Source: Lepidonotus clava
Lineage: Eukaryota; Annelida; Polychaeta; Phyllodocida; Polynoidae
DNA length: 64,000 bases
Assembly: GCA_936440205.1 (NCBI GenBank)
Contig: OW387133.1
Location: 72,106,374 to 72,170,373 of the forward strand
Direction: 5' to 3'
The notes beneath the pieces are model-generated. The model saw only the letters and a program-made list of their open reading frames with translations. It was not told the origin of the DNA and searched no databases. The position numbers were made by a program, and so were the translations under genes. Of the stretch, positions 44,945-57,042 are shown one piece after another (the first letter of the stretch is position 1; the number at the start of each line of letters is the position of its first letter).

Positions 44945-47900
44945 TCAAAAGTCATATAAATGAAATTGGCATCCATATAACCTAAGTTCTGTAAATTTGT
45001 ACCCCCTATCATATTAACAATCACACTCAACGATAACAAACCATGCCAAAGCAAACGTTATACCGAAATAAACTCTCTTGCAACAACTACACAAGGAACA
45101 TTCATCACGTACTTGTTATTTGTTAACGAGATACCTTTATCAACAGGGAAGCACGAGTTTCACTTTAAGCCAGGTGAAGAGAACCAATTCGTGCCACTTA
45201 TATCTGCTTTAAGGGTTGGGTTCTCCAGCAGGGAAGTAATAGATAATCTTCTCCATAACCAATTAACTTCCTGAACATGAATTCCCATCATACCTTTATC
45301 AACACACGCATATTATCAAGTGTTATTATAAGCTGCCATCACTACTTACAACAATCAAGATAGATTGTGACCCCTACTTGATCCTCAAAATACATGCATT
45401 ACAAATGACACGTGTCAGATTAAGATAAGGACGACATACATCGATGTGCAAAGGATTTATGAGATTAAAGAGTAGTCGACTTATGAATAATCTTTCTTTT
45501 CAATTGCTATCGTTATACACAACATCACTTGAGGTGATGAATATATATGCCTAAGTTTTTACCTATAAGAAAATCACAATTTAGCAAAAGTGGGAAGGGG
45601 AGGGGTTTTTGAATCCTAGAATGATACCAGTTCTGCCAGTCACCCCCAGTACCACCCAGTGCTACCACGGGTACCCAGAGCTTAAGTGCATAGACAAGGT
45701 CAAACCCTTAAACTGCTGCACTGTGAATCATGCAGGTAAGGTGACTAATAGCAAAGAAATATCGTTTTAGCCAAATACATACAGGCTGGAGTAGAGTAAA
45801 AGTCCATCAATGTCCATTTAGGTGAGAAGTAAACTTTATTAAGTTATAAGTAAAAGTACAGATGATTAAAGATATGCTTTTGCACATTATTGTATGTAAT
45901 CTGCTAGTCAGGCACTTTGTTCTAAACCCATCATTACACAGCATACCACCCAGGTCACGATTGGTATACTATTGATCTAAAATGCTTTCGGTATACATTA
46001 TTCATTAAAGCTTGTTGAAACTTGTGATTTCTTTTGGAAGCTCCTAAGTTTTTCTAAACCTTATTACATTAATTTTGATAAAAGGTGGCCAATCACCACA
46101 TCAATTTAGTAACGCTGTTGACGTTCACCATATTTAATACAAACATATGTCTAATAATAAATGCCTCTGGGGAATAGTTCTATAATGTAATTGGTGATAT
46201 TTTGAGCCCCAGATTCTGCCATAAAACATAACAGTTAAATGGTTGATAAGTGTTATACATATGTTTATTTACATGGATCTACCCAAAATAGGCTAATTAA
46301 AGAAGGTGCAATTAAATCATTGGAAGCGTCTACCTTGTGGAATGTAACCCCTAGGCTCATTTACTACTAATCAAATGCACCTTTCTCATGTAGTTATGAA
46401 TTATGGTGAGAAACATATAGGAAGTTTTTATTTCAGATGGTTCTCATTCCCTGCAGGTGAGATAAAACATCATGCGGTAAAAGTAAAAATAAAACTAAAC
46501 ATTACACAGATTGGATTTCTGCAACGCCTTTAGGGACTAAACATTTTAAACAGTGGAAATGCACCGGACAAGACGCACTCAGAAGAGTCAGGTCAGCAGA
46601 GTCAGGTTCAACAAGTCCAGTTCCCAGTTGTGACATTAACGTGTGTGGCATCACACTTTACTGAGAAGGCCAGATGAAACATAAGATGAAACATAAGACG
46701 AATGTTGGCGGCTGTTCACGGCCGAGTTTGATCACGATCCGCGGTGTACAGCTGTTGCCTGTGTCTACATCTCCATCAATATAGGGTCAACTCAACTGGA
46801 AAAGGGGCCCTATGGTTTCCCCCGAAGCGGCAGTCGTAAAACTATATCAGGTGCCCGTAGGATCCGCCTCGCAGTCAAAGTGGGAGCTGACACAGTCATA
46901 GCCGTGGTCGTGACCACGCCCACGTCGCTATGAATCGTCTCTAGTAAACTTTATCCCACCCCAGCCGCTTGACCTCCCATTTCCCCCCGAATAAAAGGGT
47001 GTGGTGCCATGTCAAAATTCCGGAGAAAATGGAAGCGAATTACCCCTTGTTTCTCACTCGCATTCCTTATGTAATGCAACAGCAACTGATAAACACCGAC
47101 TGCGTAACAAATTGAGTAGTGGCACCAATATACGTTTTTTTTTAGTCGGAGACATAAGTGAAACGTTGTTCATTAGAAAGGCGGGACGACACGGAAATAT
47201 CAATGCTTCACAAGGGCGACTATGTTTTGAAATGACAATTATAAGAATTTTACGGAGATTAGTGGAGGTCATAACAATTCAAAGTATGATTCATGAACTA
47301 CATTTCAAACCATCCTGCATTGGAATATTCTAATTAAAAAAAAACAGTGACAATTTTACTTTTCATCTTAATCAAAAAAGAATATTAATGCACGCGACCC
47401 GAGGCTACTTTCCCACAATTAAAAGTATAATCGCTTTTGGAGCAAAGCGTTGGCATCGTGCCACAAACAACACTATCTGTTGGGAGATCACCTTCGGCGA
47501 CTACATCGTTGAACAACGTGATTCAAGGAGCATAGCAAGAGCATAGTAATTTCTTACAGAAACTCTAGACTATAGTCAGTGATTTGATGTGAATAATTAA
47601 GGAACATTGATATGTTCTTCATTCACTTTTAATCTTATAATTGAATCTAAAAAGTTTGCATTCGTGATTTAATACGACAAAGTACATCAGTTGTGATAGG
47701 TTACTTTCTCTGACGTTTTCGCTATTTTGTTTTTCGAAAAGAGCATCCTAACCTACCCATTGGGAAGCATTTGACTGATAATAATAAAAATGAGATTAAA
47801 TTCGTGCTCTTTTGGCATAGTCATAAGATTAGAATATGCTCTAGATACCCATTATTTATTTCCGTATCCATAAGCTTTGTGACGTAAATAATTGTTCTGG

Positions 47901-48878
47901 TTATTTTTATAATAACAATCTAAACGTTATACTTTGATAGCTATTGACCGAAGTATTGGATCCTACGTCAAAGGACGTATTAAGCTGTATAATTGTTTCC
48001 CGAAATAGGTTTAATTTATGATAATATGATTGAAGAATGTCAAACCGGTCTACTGTGCATAAAGAAGAGATACGAGCATCTGTGCTAGTATGACGTCTAG
48101 AATTATCTTTTTGTAAATTCACATATGTAACTATGTAAATGCCATTCCATGAACAAAAACTAACAGCTGTAGTAAAAAGATGTATAATTATGACATCTCA
48201 ATAAGCCCATCCGACATAGGTCATTTCCAGGGTTGGACGAAGGTCAGACAAAATTTACGTATAAAGTATCCTTGTCTCCTAGAGTTAGGTTTACTGAAAT
48301 AAGTAAGAATTGTAGTTTTCTATATCCCCAAGTATTGATAAAACATTATGATTTCTAAAATTTTACCAATTGACAAATTTGCAGGGTTGCCAGCCCAAAA
48401 TACTATATTTAAAAGCAAAGTAGGGTCAAACATTATAGGTTGGGCTGACAGCCTTTAACATTTGTTCCTATGGGGAAAAATCCTATATATAAAGCCAAAT
48501 TTTAAAAATTAAAGAAGCAATTTACCCAACAAATTGCTTTGTTAATTTTGTATTATGCAACTCTCTTCATGGAAAAACACAGAGGTAATATTGAAAATAT
48601 TTCATGGTAAACTTTGACATTGATGTAAACTTGAATGGGCTTATTACGAACGTTGCCCACACTTGTCCAATAATTTTCAAAATAGGTTGACATCTAATTG
48701 GTTGATTTAGGTATTATTCGTATCTTTCATGGACAGTTCATTAATGTGGCCCAGTCTGATGCAGCCACTCTTTGGGAATCAGAAATGAGATCGCATAACC
48801 AATATGGGGTATACAAAATGCACATAACCAATATGGGGTATACAAAATGCAAAATACAAAATTATTAATATATTCTCA
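44945..48878. other. AT-rich intergenic DNA
   Basis: AT-rich, with a GC-richer patch at about 46560-46990. A small inverted pair GTTGCCAGCCCAA / TTGGGCTGACAGC (48386-48398, 48440-48452; 11 of 13 pairs) is present. A 29-bp tandem duplicate lies at 48794-48851. No gene is supported. Confidence 0.55.
48794..48851. repeat. 29-bp tandem repeat, 2 copies
   Basis: CATAACCAATATGGGGTATA followed by CAAAATGCA occurs twice head to tail with no mismatches, starting at 48794 and 48823. Confidence 0.85.
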
Positions 48879-49577
48879 TTAAAGGGATTAAGAGGTGTTT
48901 GATCAAAAATAGAAATCCATTACAGATCTCTCAATTAAGTTTAATGGGGTAAAATAGACCAAGGAGAATATGATAAAACCAAAAAAAGCATATGTCACCA
49001 TGCTTATCTCTGAGTAAATGCCTGAGGAAGGGAGTGGCCTTAACTATAGAAGTCTATGGGAATTACCAAATTTGACACTCTTACATGTCTCTATGAGACT
49101 CAATATCCATTAGAACCCAACCAAAATTGGTCAAGATGTGCCTTGGGAGGACCTCCCCAACATTTAGAGACCAGAAAAAATATAGGTTACCGATGAAATA
49201 AAACAACCAAAGTCTCTTGAATATTTACGACTGGGTAATTTCAGTACATTCAAGTATAAATCATTTCTTTCTGGCCTTGTTAATTTTTCATCCAGAGGAG
49301 TGTTGTTTCATACTCTGAGTGGACTTAGGCCCCTACCAATGCCTGATAGTCAATTTTTGAATTTTGAGAAATTGTGTTTTTCCAACCAGGTGGCGCTAGT
49401 GGGCATAGACCAATATACCTTTAAAACTGATGTTTCATTGCTACATCTATTTGTTTTAACATTGATATAAGTTCTAATTTAACCAATGCTCATGACTAAA
49501 AAATTATTTTGAAAATTTAAGGAATTAAAATTTTCACACCAGGGGGCGCTTGTGCAGTCACCTCTTAATCCCTTTAA
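48879..49577. mobile_element. TTAA-flanked MITE with perfect 19-bp inverted ends
   Basis: TTAAAGGGATTAAGAGGTG at 48879-48897 is the exact reverse complement of CACCTCTTAATCCCTTTAA at 49559-49577. Both outermost tetranucleotides are TTAA, the target site duplicated by piggyBac elements, so a piggyBac-type MITE is likely. Length is 699 bp and it has no open frame. Two similar internal blocks, ending AACCAGGTGGCGCTAG (~49384) and CACCAGGGGGCGCTTG (~49536), lie ~150 bp apart. Perfect ends suggest recent activity. Confidence 0.75.
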
Positions 49578-49614
49578 GTGACCAGTAGTGTTCAGACATC
49601 ACATGCAAGAAGGA

Positions 49615-49981
49615 ACCCAGGCAAGCAGCAATGTAACAAGAACGTTCTGCGACTGTACTTTTTTAATTGGTCTGAGACCTGGCCAATTTTCACGTAACAA
49701 TAACGTTATTTTAGGTAAGGTTTAGACTTACTGAAAAAGAACATTATGATAACATTCTATTTTGGTAAAGTTGAGACCAAACTAATAAAGAATGTTATAA
49801 TAACATTATTGTAACATGAAATAACATTACAAGAATGTCACAACAACGTTCTAGTGTGACGTCGCAACGTTAGGTTCTAAAGACGTTTTTGGGTGCCTTC
49901 AAAAGAACGTAACAAGAACCAAACCAGGTCTAAACAGAACGTTGCTGCAATGTTATTATAACGTCATATTCTTGCTTGGGA
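49615..49981 (-). mobile_element. AACGTT-rich MITE, copy 2 (reverse)
   Basis: Read on the minus strand it starts TCCCAAGCAAGAATATGACG and continues GAACGTTCTG..., TTTGGTTCTTGTTACGTTCT, ...TTATTGTTACGTGAAAATTG... and ends near GCTTGCCTGGGT, matching copies 1 and 4. Several palindromic AACGTT words are present. Confidence 0.7.
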
Positions 49982-50017
49982 ACAAACTACATAATTATAA
50001 CACTAGGCTGAGGGTGA

Positions 50018-50885
50018 GACTACCCATGCCCAACAAAGTTGTGACATAACAGAACTGTTCTACGACCATACCTTTTTGGTCATTATGTTACTTATTAATA
50101 TGGCATATAACAGTAATGTGATTTCATGGTGAAGTCTCAACCCAACCAAATCACAATGTCATTATATGTTCTGCTCTGGTGAGGTCTTGACCTAACCAAT
50201 TTGGAATGTTATGAATAATAACATTCTGTTCTAGGTCTTAACCTAACTTTATCAGAATGTTATGACAAAGTTATGCTCTGGTGGGGTTTCAACTTAACCA
50301 AATCTAAACATTGTGATGATGGTCGAGACCAAATCATAATGTAAGATGACTGTCAGGTCAGAAAAATATAGATCTGTAGTTGAAACAATTTATTCATATG
50401 CTGATCATCCGAAACAGAATGTCACTGTAACTAACTGATAAAGGCGAGGTTAAGGTCTCCAATATAATTATATGTACATAATGATGCATAATGTATACGT
50501 CTAGAGGTAACTGTATATATATCTCTTTTTTTATGTTTCTATTTAATAATGATAACATTCCAAATTGAATCTACTTTTTCGCCTAGTTTTCATAGACTGA
50601 TAATGTATTTAAAAAAAGGGAGATAAAATGGATTCCTAGATATAGTTAATTAATTAAGTCAAATATGTAATATCAATCATATTGCTAGCAAACCCACAAT
50701 AAAACGTAACTGAAGAATGTAACCAGAATGTTCTATACCATATCAATAACGTCACAGTGTAACATCACAATAGAAGGTTGCAGCAATATTATTGGGAGCC
50801 ATCAAAGCAAGTAACAAGGACCAAAACAGAACCAAACTGGCCATTGCTGAAACATTATGATAATATAACATGCTTTGCTAGGTAA
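50018..50885 (-). mobile_element. AACGTT-rich MITE, copy 3 (reverse, interrupted)
   Basis: Two halves in the same reverse orientation, 50018-~50345 and ~50700-50885, match the two halves of the family. They are separated by ~355 bp of unrelated AT-rich sequence, consistent with an insertion into one copy, or alternatively with two partial copies. Confidence 0.55.
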
Positions 50886-51029
50886 GCATCATTGATACTA
50901 TAATAATTATTCTGATGCACTGAATAGGGGAGGCCTGACAGTCACACAGCCTAGATACAAAGTTCTACAAACCTACAGATTAGGAAAGGCTATGACCAAA
51001 GCTAATGAGAAAGTGAGCATATTGGAACG

Positions 51030-51401
51030 TATCCCAGCCAGAGGTGTGACGTTATAATAATGATGCAGTTATGTTCCATTTGGTTCTGGTATGGTTCTTG
51101 CTATGTTCTTTTGATGACTCCCAATAACGTTGCTGCGACACACTGCTGCGACTTTCCACTGCAACGTTATTATAACATTCTGGTTATGTTCTTTGACCTA
51201 AATAGAAAGTACTTATAACATTCTGTTTTGGTTTCATCCTAACCTCACCAAAAATTAATGTTATAATAATGTTCTAATTTGGTGTGGTTGAAACCTCACC
51301 ATCAATAACATTATTGTTACGTGCCATCTTAGTAAGTTACAAACTGACTAAAAATGTATGGTTGCAGAATGTTTCTGTTACGTCGCAAGCTAGCTGGGAT
51401 A
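51030..51401 (+). mobile_element. AACGTT-rich MITE, copy 4 (best bounded)
   Basis: The ends TATCCCAGCCA (51030-51040) and TAGCTGGGATA (51391-51401) are inverted repeats with one mismatch. If TA is the target duplication the element is TCCCAGC...GCTGGGA flanked by TA, as in Tc1/mariner-like MITEs. The total is 372 bp, non-coding, and serves as the reference for the other copies in this window. Confidence 0.75.
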
Positions 51402-52441
51402 GGTTTATGCAGAACCTAAATAGAATGTCACAGAGTCTTTTGAAAGAGAGGATATGACCACCCATAATCAGGTCACAATGATGTTATCACGTTCCATTGC
51501 AGTGTCTTTTGGTTGCAGGGACACCACTTTGTGACATTGAAAGTACTTTATTGAGAGCTGCTAAAAGTACATCGCCATACATAGAATGACTTTGCTGCCA
51601 CAGTCTTAGCTGGGTGTACAAGCCTTAGCAATATCTATGTCACTTAGGGATACACAAACACCAATCTACAATCCAGACACCCTTTCCGAGCATCAAGGTG
51701 CAACGCCTGGACAGGGTTTGTAGGGGTAGGATGTGTATAGGGGGTAGGGCGCGACAGGTGAAGGCTAGAAGGGGGTCAGAGCAAATCAAAGAGCCCACCA
51801 CACACCCAGCCTTTGCCAGGTGAGCCTGCTGGTGGGATCGACACCTTTGGAGGCCTCATTACGGCCTGGCAGCGTCCACACCTGGAGGGCCGCCCTGCTC
51901 CTCGTCCAGGTGTAAGCCGGCCGATTGATCCAAGCCGCAGCGAGTGAGATGCATGCCCCCACCCCTCCATCTTACTACCACCTTGGGGGCCAAGGTTGTT
52001 GCTGACAGGCAGACATAAAGGCCTACGACCTAGCCGATGTAACACCCCCATGCCTTCCCCCTCCCCCCTTTGAAGCCCAGGAGAGAAGGTATTGAACGCT
52101 GCATATCTTTGTAGAACTTTGTAGTCATCGAGTTTCTTCCCCACTTCTTCAGGAAGATGCCATGCTTATCATAAATAACGAAAGCTTGTTTGCTATAGTT
52201 CAGATACTGTGCGGATAGTACCACTTCTGAAACTACAGTTCTTAGCTTTTCCGCTCAGCCCACTTTGTTTGTGAATCGTATATTGGTACAGTTTCAGATA
52301 AGAGAGGATGGGTCCCCCTTCTCAAATTTTGTTGGCAAGAAATTGGAATGGCTACCTGACGTTGCAGGGGAACAGGGTTATTGGGGAGATATAGTATTGA
52401 TAATTCCCCTCCCACCTAAAAAAACAACAACAACAAAAACA
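51402..52441. other. Intergenic DNA with GC-rich island
   Basis: 51690-52080 is a GC-rich island with an open minus-strand frame at 51776-52144 that shows no recognisable domain. The remainder is AT-rich. A candidate regulatory element, based on composition only. Confidence 0.4.
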
Positions 52442-52664
52442 GGACCCATATCTTCGTAACTAATTTGGCTCGTCAGGGAAATCTTGATCAGTGTCTCATG
52501 ATTAGAGATGATGTCTATCATGAATAAATTTCACATCTGAGTATCCCTCTTTGATACTATTTTGCAATAATACCATAAATTTTGGCAAATGACAAAATTG
52601 CTGATCTTGAGGCCCTGATCAAAATTTCCCTGATCAGCCAAATTAGTTACGAAGATATGGGCCC
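52442..52664. mobile_element. Foldback MITE with ~50-bp inverted arms
   Basis: The left arm (52442-52491, GGACCCATATCTTCGTAACT...) and right arm (52615-52664, ending ...AGTTACGAAGATATGGGCCC) are reverse complements over 50 bp with about four mismatches. They enclose a 123-bp AT-rich loop. On transcription it would form a long hairpin. There is no coding capacity. Confidence 0.8.
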
Positions 52665-54304
52665 TGATGTACTGGGCTAGACGTGACTGCCTTCACCGAA
52701 GACATAAAGTCGCCAGGGAGCTCTAAAATGGTAGATAGAGTTGTCAAATGGCTGTTCAATACTTCTCTAAGATTTTCTCTGTCTGAAAACATCATGACCA
52801 TGATATTCCACAGTCATATGCTTGTAATTGAGAAAATCTTACACTGAAAACTAGATCATCAGGGAGCTCCAAAAAGGTTGCCATATTGTTGCCATGCAGG
52901 TCACAACGACCACTCTTGGGTTGTCATAGATCTATGTTTTCATGGTTTCATCTCATTGATGTTAAGTGACAACTCTATGACAACCCTGGAAGGTTGTCAT
53001 GAATCCTTCATGGCGTATTTTACAGTAAATTACAACCCCAGAGTGTCAGAGCTAAACAACAAATTTGGGCATCAGGGGAGATGTTATGCTCCGGTGCACA
53101 TAATGCACACATCACCAGTTACACTGTACATGCTATTTGCACCCTATAAAAACAGTAGACCAGGCAATGACCACGATACCATAAACAGCATCACTCTTAT
53201 TTATAAAATGAACACCAAAGTTGCATCATGTCCCAAACCTTAATGTGTCACAATCTTATGTTTGAAATCTTGTTTTACATCTATACACTAAAAAGGTAAG
53301 TTTGCCAGAGGCTGTTCAAGAGTTGTTGAAGGGTTGTAATATGCAAGAAAGTAATGACCTTTGGGTTGTTCTGTCCAATACTTTTCAAAACTTTTCTTTC
53401 TGTATGACAACTTTAGGATGCAGTTGAAAATCTGTACCCTGTTCCAAAGGAAGCCCCAATAGTTGGGGGGATTGTGACGCTCTCTGCAATGCAAGAGTTC
53501 CCCAATTCAATCCCCATTCACTGTCTTGTAAACAACCCTAGAGTTATCAAAGACAGCCTGTGACAACCTTGGGCTGTGGTGTTTGACATCATTCACTCAC
53601 AACCCTAGGGTTTTCATAAAAAGAGCCCATGACAACTTTTGGCTATGCTTTGATAATTGTAGGCACCACTATTGACAACTCTGTGTGTTCAGTGTTCTTT
53701 TTGTAACTAGGTGCCCCTGCTCTGTGAGCCAGCATGGCGACATTAACATTTTTATTCATCAATTTAGCATCAAACTCTAAGAATTAGAGACAAATATTGG
53801 CAATAACAATGTTTCCTGTGACGTCAGATCATACGTGTGCACAAGATGTAAATAGCAAAAGTCCATTATTCGGTTGGTAAAAGTAAAATATAATTTTTGT
53901 ATGTGTTCAGGCTAAATAGACAATAAATTACCCCCAGTGATATCTAAATTTGTAATATCCGATACGAGATGAAGTTTAATGAAAGCTATTTTCCTCCAAG
54001 CCATTACTGTATCTGTTATACGGATGTTATAGACCTCGAATCATGTAAACACGTGAAGTGCAGCCAGACGTAAGGACCTCTAAAAGTTAAAGTTTAACAT
54101 GGGAAGCATGCGCCTGGGCGTATGGGCTTATATCAGACGAGGGCATTAGGTGTTGGCAGACAGAGGGAAGAATTTATTAGCTAAACAGCAGCTAAATGAT
54201 TATGGAAGCTCTTCTACTTCGGTCTTGTATCTTTGTGAAATGTTTATTTTATTTACTTTAAAGAGAAGTTGAAAGGTTTATCTTGTTTCCACCAAAAACA
54301 GTAA
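52665..54304. other. AT-rich intergenic DNA with degenerate repeats
   Basis: CAACCCT-type words recur (52977, 53034, 53533, 53600) along with GACAACT; 53533-53599 and 53600-53655 are two diverged tandem units of ~67 bp. This may be an old repeat element whose ends I cannot place. No gene is supported. Confidence 0.45.
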
Positions 54305-54445
54305 AGTTGAGATATATTATAACCTTCTTTTTAGTGAGTCTCAACTTTACATAAAATGACATAACTGTTACGTGAAAATTGGGCAGGTTATAGACTAACC
54401 AAAAAAGTACAGTCGTAGAACCTGCTTGTTACATCACTGCATTTA
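54305..54445 (+). mobile_element. AACGTT-rich MITE, copy 5 (partial)
   Basis: Matches the right half of the family, for example CTGTTACGTGAAAATTGGGC and CCAAAAAAGTACAGTCGTAG, closest to copy 2 read on its own strand. The left half is absent. Confidence 0.6.
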
Positions 54446-54499
54446 ATGTGATGATACTTGGTAAGGTAGACAAGATACATGCACTGTATGCCACGATAA

Positions 54500-54705
54500 G
54501 CCCTGTTTCCACCAACCGATTTAACCGCTTATTATTTGGTAATTTATCACTTTTAACTGGTATTATAACCAAGAATTATATCTTAGATACAGTTTTATGA
54601 GAATTAAAAATGCTTTCTATAGGTATATAACATGTTCGTGATTATCTAATATTCCCACTGCCGATTTTTTAAATTGGTAGTAAAATCATCTGGTGGAAAC
54701 AGGGC
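54500..54705. mobile_element. MITE with CCCTGTTTCCACCA ends
   Basis: GCCCTGTTTCCACCA at the left and TGGTGGAAACAGGGC at the right are perfect 15-bp inverted repeats, with partial pairing continuing inward. Length is ~206 bp and the interior is AT-rich and non-coding. No clear target duplication is seen. Its right 27 bp also form the start of the 1,182-bp tandem unit. Confidence 0.7.
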
Positions 54706-55860
54706 TTCCCTTAATAAGGGACCATGAACAAATAAATTACGTGAATAAACAATGTACAATGAAAATAGAAATGGTTATTGGCACACACAAAAGGATCCCA
54801 AAATGCATGCCTGATTTTTTTATGAATGATAATGCTAATTATAATTGGATCTTGAGGAAATCTATAGGCCCCCATTTCAAGTTTTCTGGTCATGATAAAA
54901 CATACTGTGTTTTACTATTCCTTTTTAAAAATAATTAAGTGGTACATTTATAAGCGAATCATTTATGACGTAGATATATTTGTATAGACAACGCATTAGT
55001 CAGCTGAAGTACGAGTGCCCGTATAAAACATCTTGAGATAGGCGAGACGCAATAGAGAATTCATAATGGTATTCAAGATGTAATTGTATATCGTTTAGAG
55101 CCCGCCAGTATAGCGAGGGTAAACACAGGCGATGTGGTTATGGGGTGTTTTAGTGTTTACCCTGGCAGAGCCGTATAGGTTTAATGATATATCCAGTCAA
55201 TAGAGAATGTCAACTCTTCCTCACCTCGCCTATTGAATCAGGTATGGTCAACACACCAGGACTAACGGCCGCAAAAATGCCAGACCCGTTAGCCGACGAG
55301 GGGAGATCCGCACCCCCTTTGTCATCCAGGATCGAAAATCGCTCCGATATATTTAATATCCCCACCTGGGAACAAATGGGAGCTTCCTGTCTTTTCAATT
55401 GAATAAAGACATAGGTCCACAGACAGCCTGGGCCTGGGGGAGCCCAGATTTCGACTGCACCTTTATGTCGAGCATGTTGACGATGTATTGTTCGTTCGCC
55501 TCGCCGCCCTTTTTGGGTAGACATCTGTAAATGGACTCTGTGCAAATAGTCAGCCCATGGACGTGACAGAACAGGACTATGTCTGGCCACAGTTAACGGC
55601 ACCAGAACAATGGCGGCGGGCTGGGAAAACAGTGACAATAGCAGCAGACGACAGGCACGCATACCCTCCCGCCAAAATCACTGCACGGCAGTGCCGCAGC
55701 CCTGGACACCCTCATCCCCCATTGTGGCCGAAGCTAGCGGCGTCTGACCGGCAAACCACATCATGTTACCACCACAATATCAAGTACCTGGTGCCCAATT
55801 CCCCACCCACCTTCCCATCCTTTTTTTTCAAATTGGCTTCACGGGTGATAAGATCGCGAT
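54679..55860. repeat. 1,182-bp tandem duplication, copy 1
   Basis: First of two head-to-tail copies with an offset of exactly 1,182 bp. The unit runs from AGTAAAATCATCTGGTGGAA, inside a MITE, to AAGATCGCGAT. It contains AT-rich DNA and a GC-rich island (about 55240-55780). Open frames of 60-150 codons inside it are duplicated unchanged but have no recognisable domain. Confidence 0.92.
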
Positions 55861-57042
55861 AGTAAAATCATCTGGTGGAAACAGGGCTTCCCTTAATAAG
55901 GGACCATGAACAAATAAATTACGTGAATAAACAATGTACAATGAAAATAGAAATGGTTATTGGCACACACAAAAGGATCCCAAAATGCATGCCTGATTTT
56001 TTTATGAATGATAATGCTAATTATAATTGGATCTTGAGGAAATCTATAGGCCCCCATTTCAAGTTTTCTGGTCATGATAAAACATACTGTGTTTTACTAT
56101 TCCTTTTTAAAAATAATTAAGTGGTACATTTATAAGCGAATCATTTATGACGTAGATATATTTGTATAGACAACGCATTAGTCAGCTGAAGTACGAGTGC
56201 CCGTATAAAACATCTTGAGATAGGCGAGACGCAATAGAGAATTCATAATGGTATTCAAGATGTAATTGTATATCGTTTAGAGCCCGCCAGTATAGCGAGG
56301 GTAAACACAGGCGATGTGGTTATGGGGTGTTTTAGTGTTTACCCTGGCAGAGCCGTATAGGTTTAATGATATATCCAGTCAATAGAGAATGTCAACTCTT
56401 CCTCACCTCGCCTATTGAATCAGGTATGGTCAACACACCAGGACTAACGGCCGCAAAAATGCCAGACCCGTTAGCCGACGAGGGGAGATCCGCACCCCCT
56501 TTGTCATCCAGGATCGAAAATCGCTCCGATATATTTAATATCCCCACCTGGGAACAAATGGGAGCTTCCTGTCTTTTCAATTGAATAAAGACATAGGTCC
56601 ACAGACAGCCTGGGCCTGGGGGAGCCCAGATTTCGACTGCACCTTTATGTCGAGCATGTTGACGATGTATTGTTCGTTCGCCTCGCCGCCCTTTTTGGGT
56701 AGACATCTGTAAATGGACTCTGTGCAAATAGTCAGCCCATGGACGTGACAGAACAGGACTATGTCTGGCCACAGTTAACGGCACCAGAACAATGGCGGCG
56801 GGCTGGGAAAACAGTGACAATAGCAGCAGACGACAGGCACGCATACCCTCCCGCCAAAATCACTGCACGGCAGTGCCGCAGCCCTGGACACCCTCATCCC
56901 CCATTGTGGCCGAAGCTAGCGGCGTCTGACCGGCAAACCACATCATGTTACCACCACAATATCAAGTACCTGGTGCCCAATTCCCCACCCACCTTCCCAT
57001 CCTTTTTTTTCAAATTGGCTTCACGGGTGATAAGATCGCGAT
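55861..57042. repeat. 1,182-bp tandem duplication, copy 2
   Basis: The second copy appears identical to the first by eye, including an 8-T run near the end; long open frames translate identically in both. It is followed by unique sequence GGGCCGACTGG. The junction shares only a single T, so formation by end-joining, replication slippage or an assembly error is possible. Confidence 0.92.

Noticed and set aside
55210-56844. Duplicated 150-codon minus-strand frame and 101-123-codon plus-strand frames
   Set aside because: Present twice only because the DNA is tandemly duplicated; no signal, domain or splice evidence, and overlapping opposite-strand frames compete.
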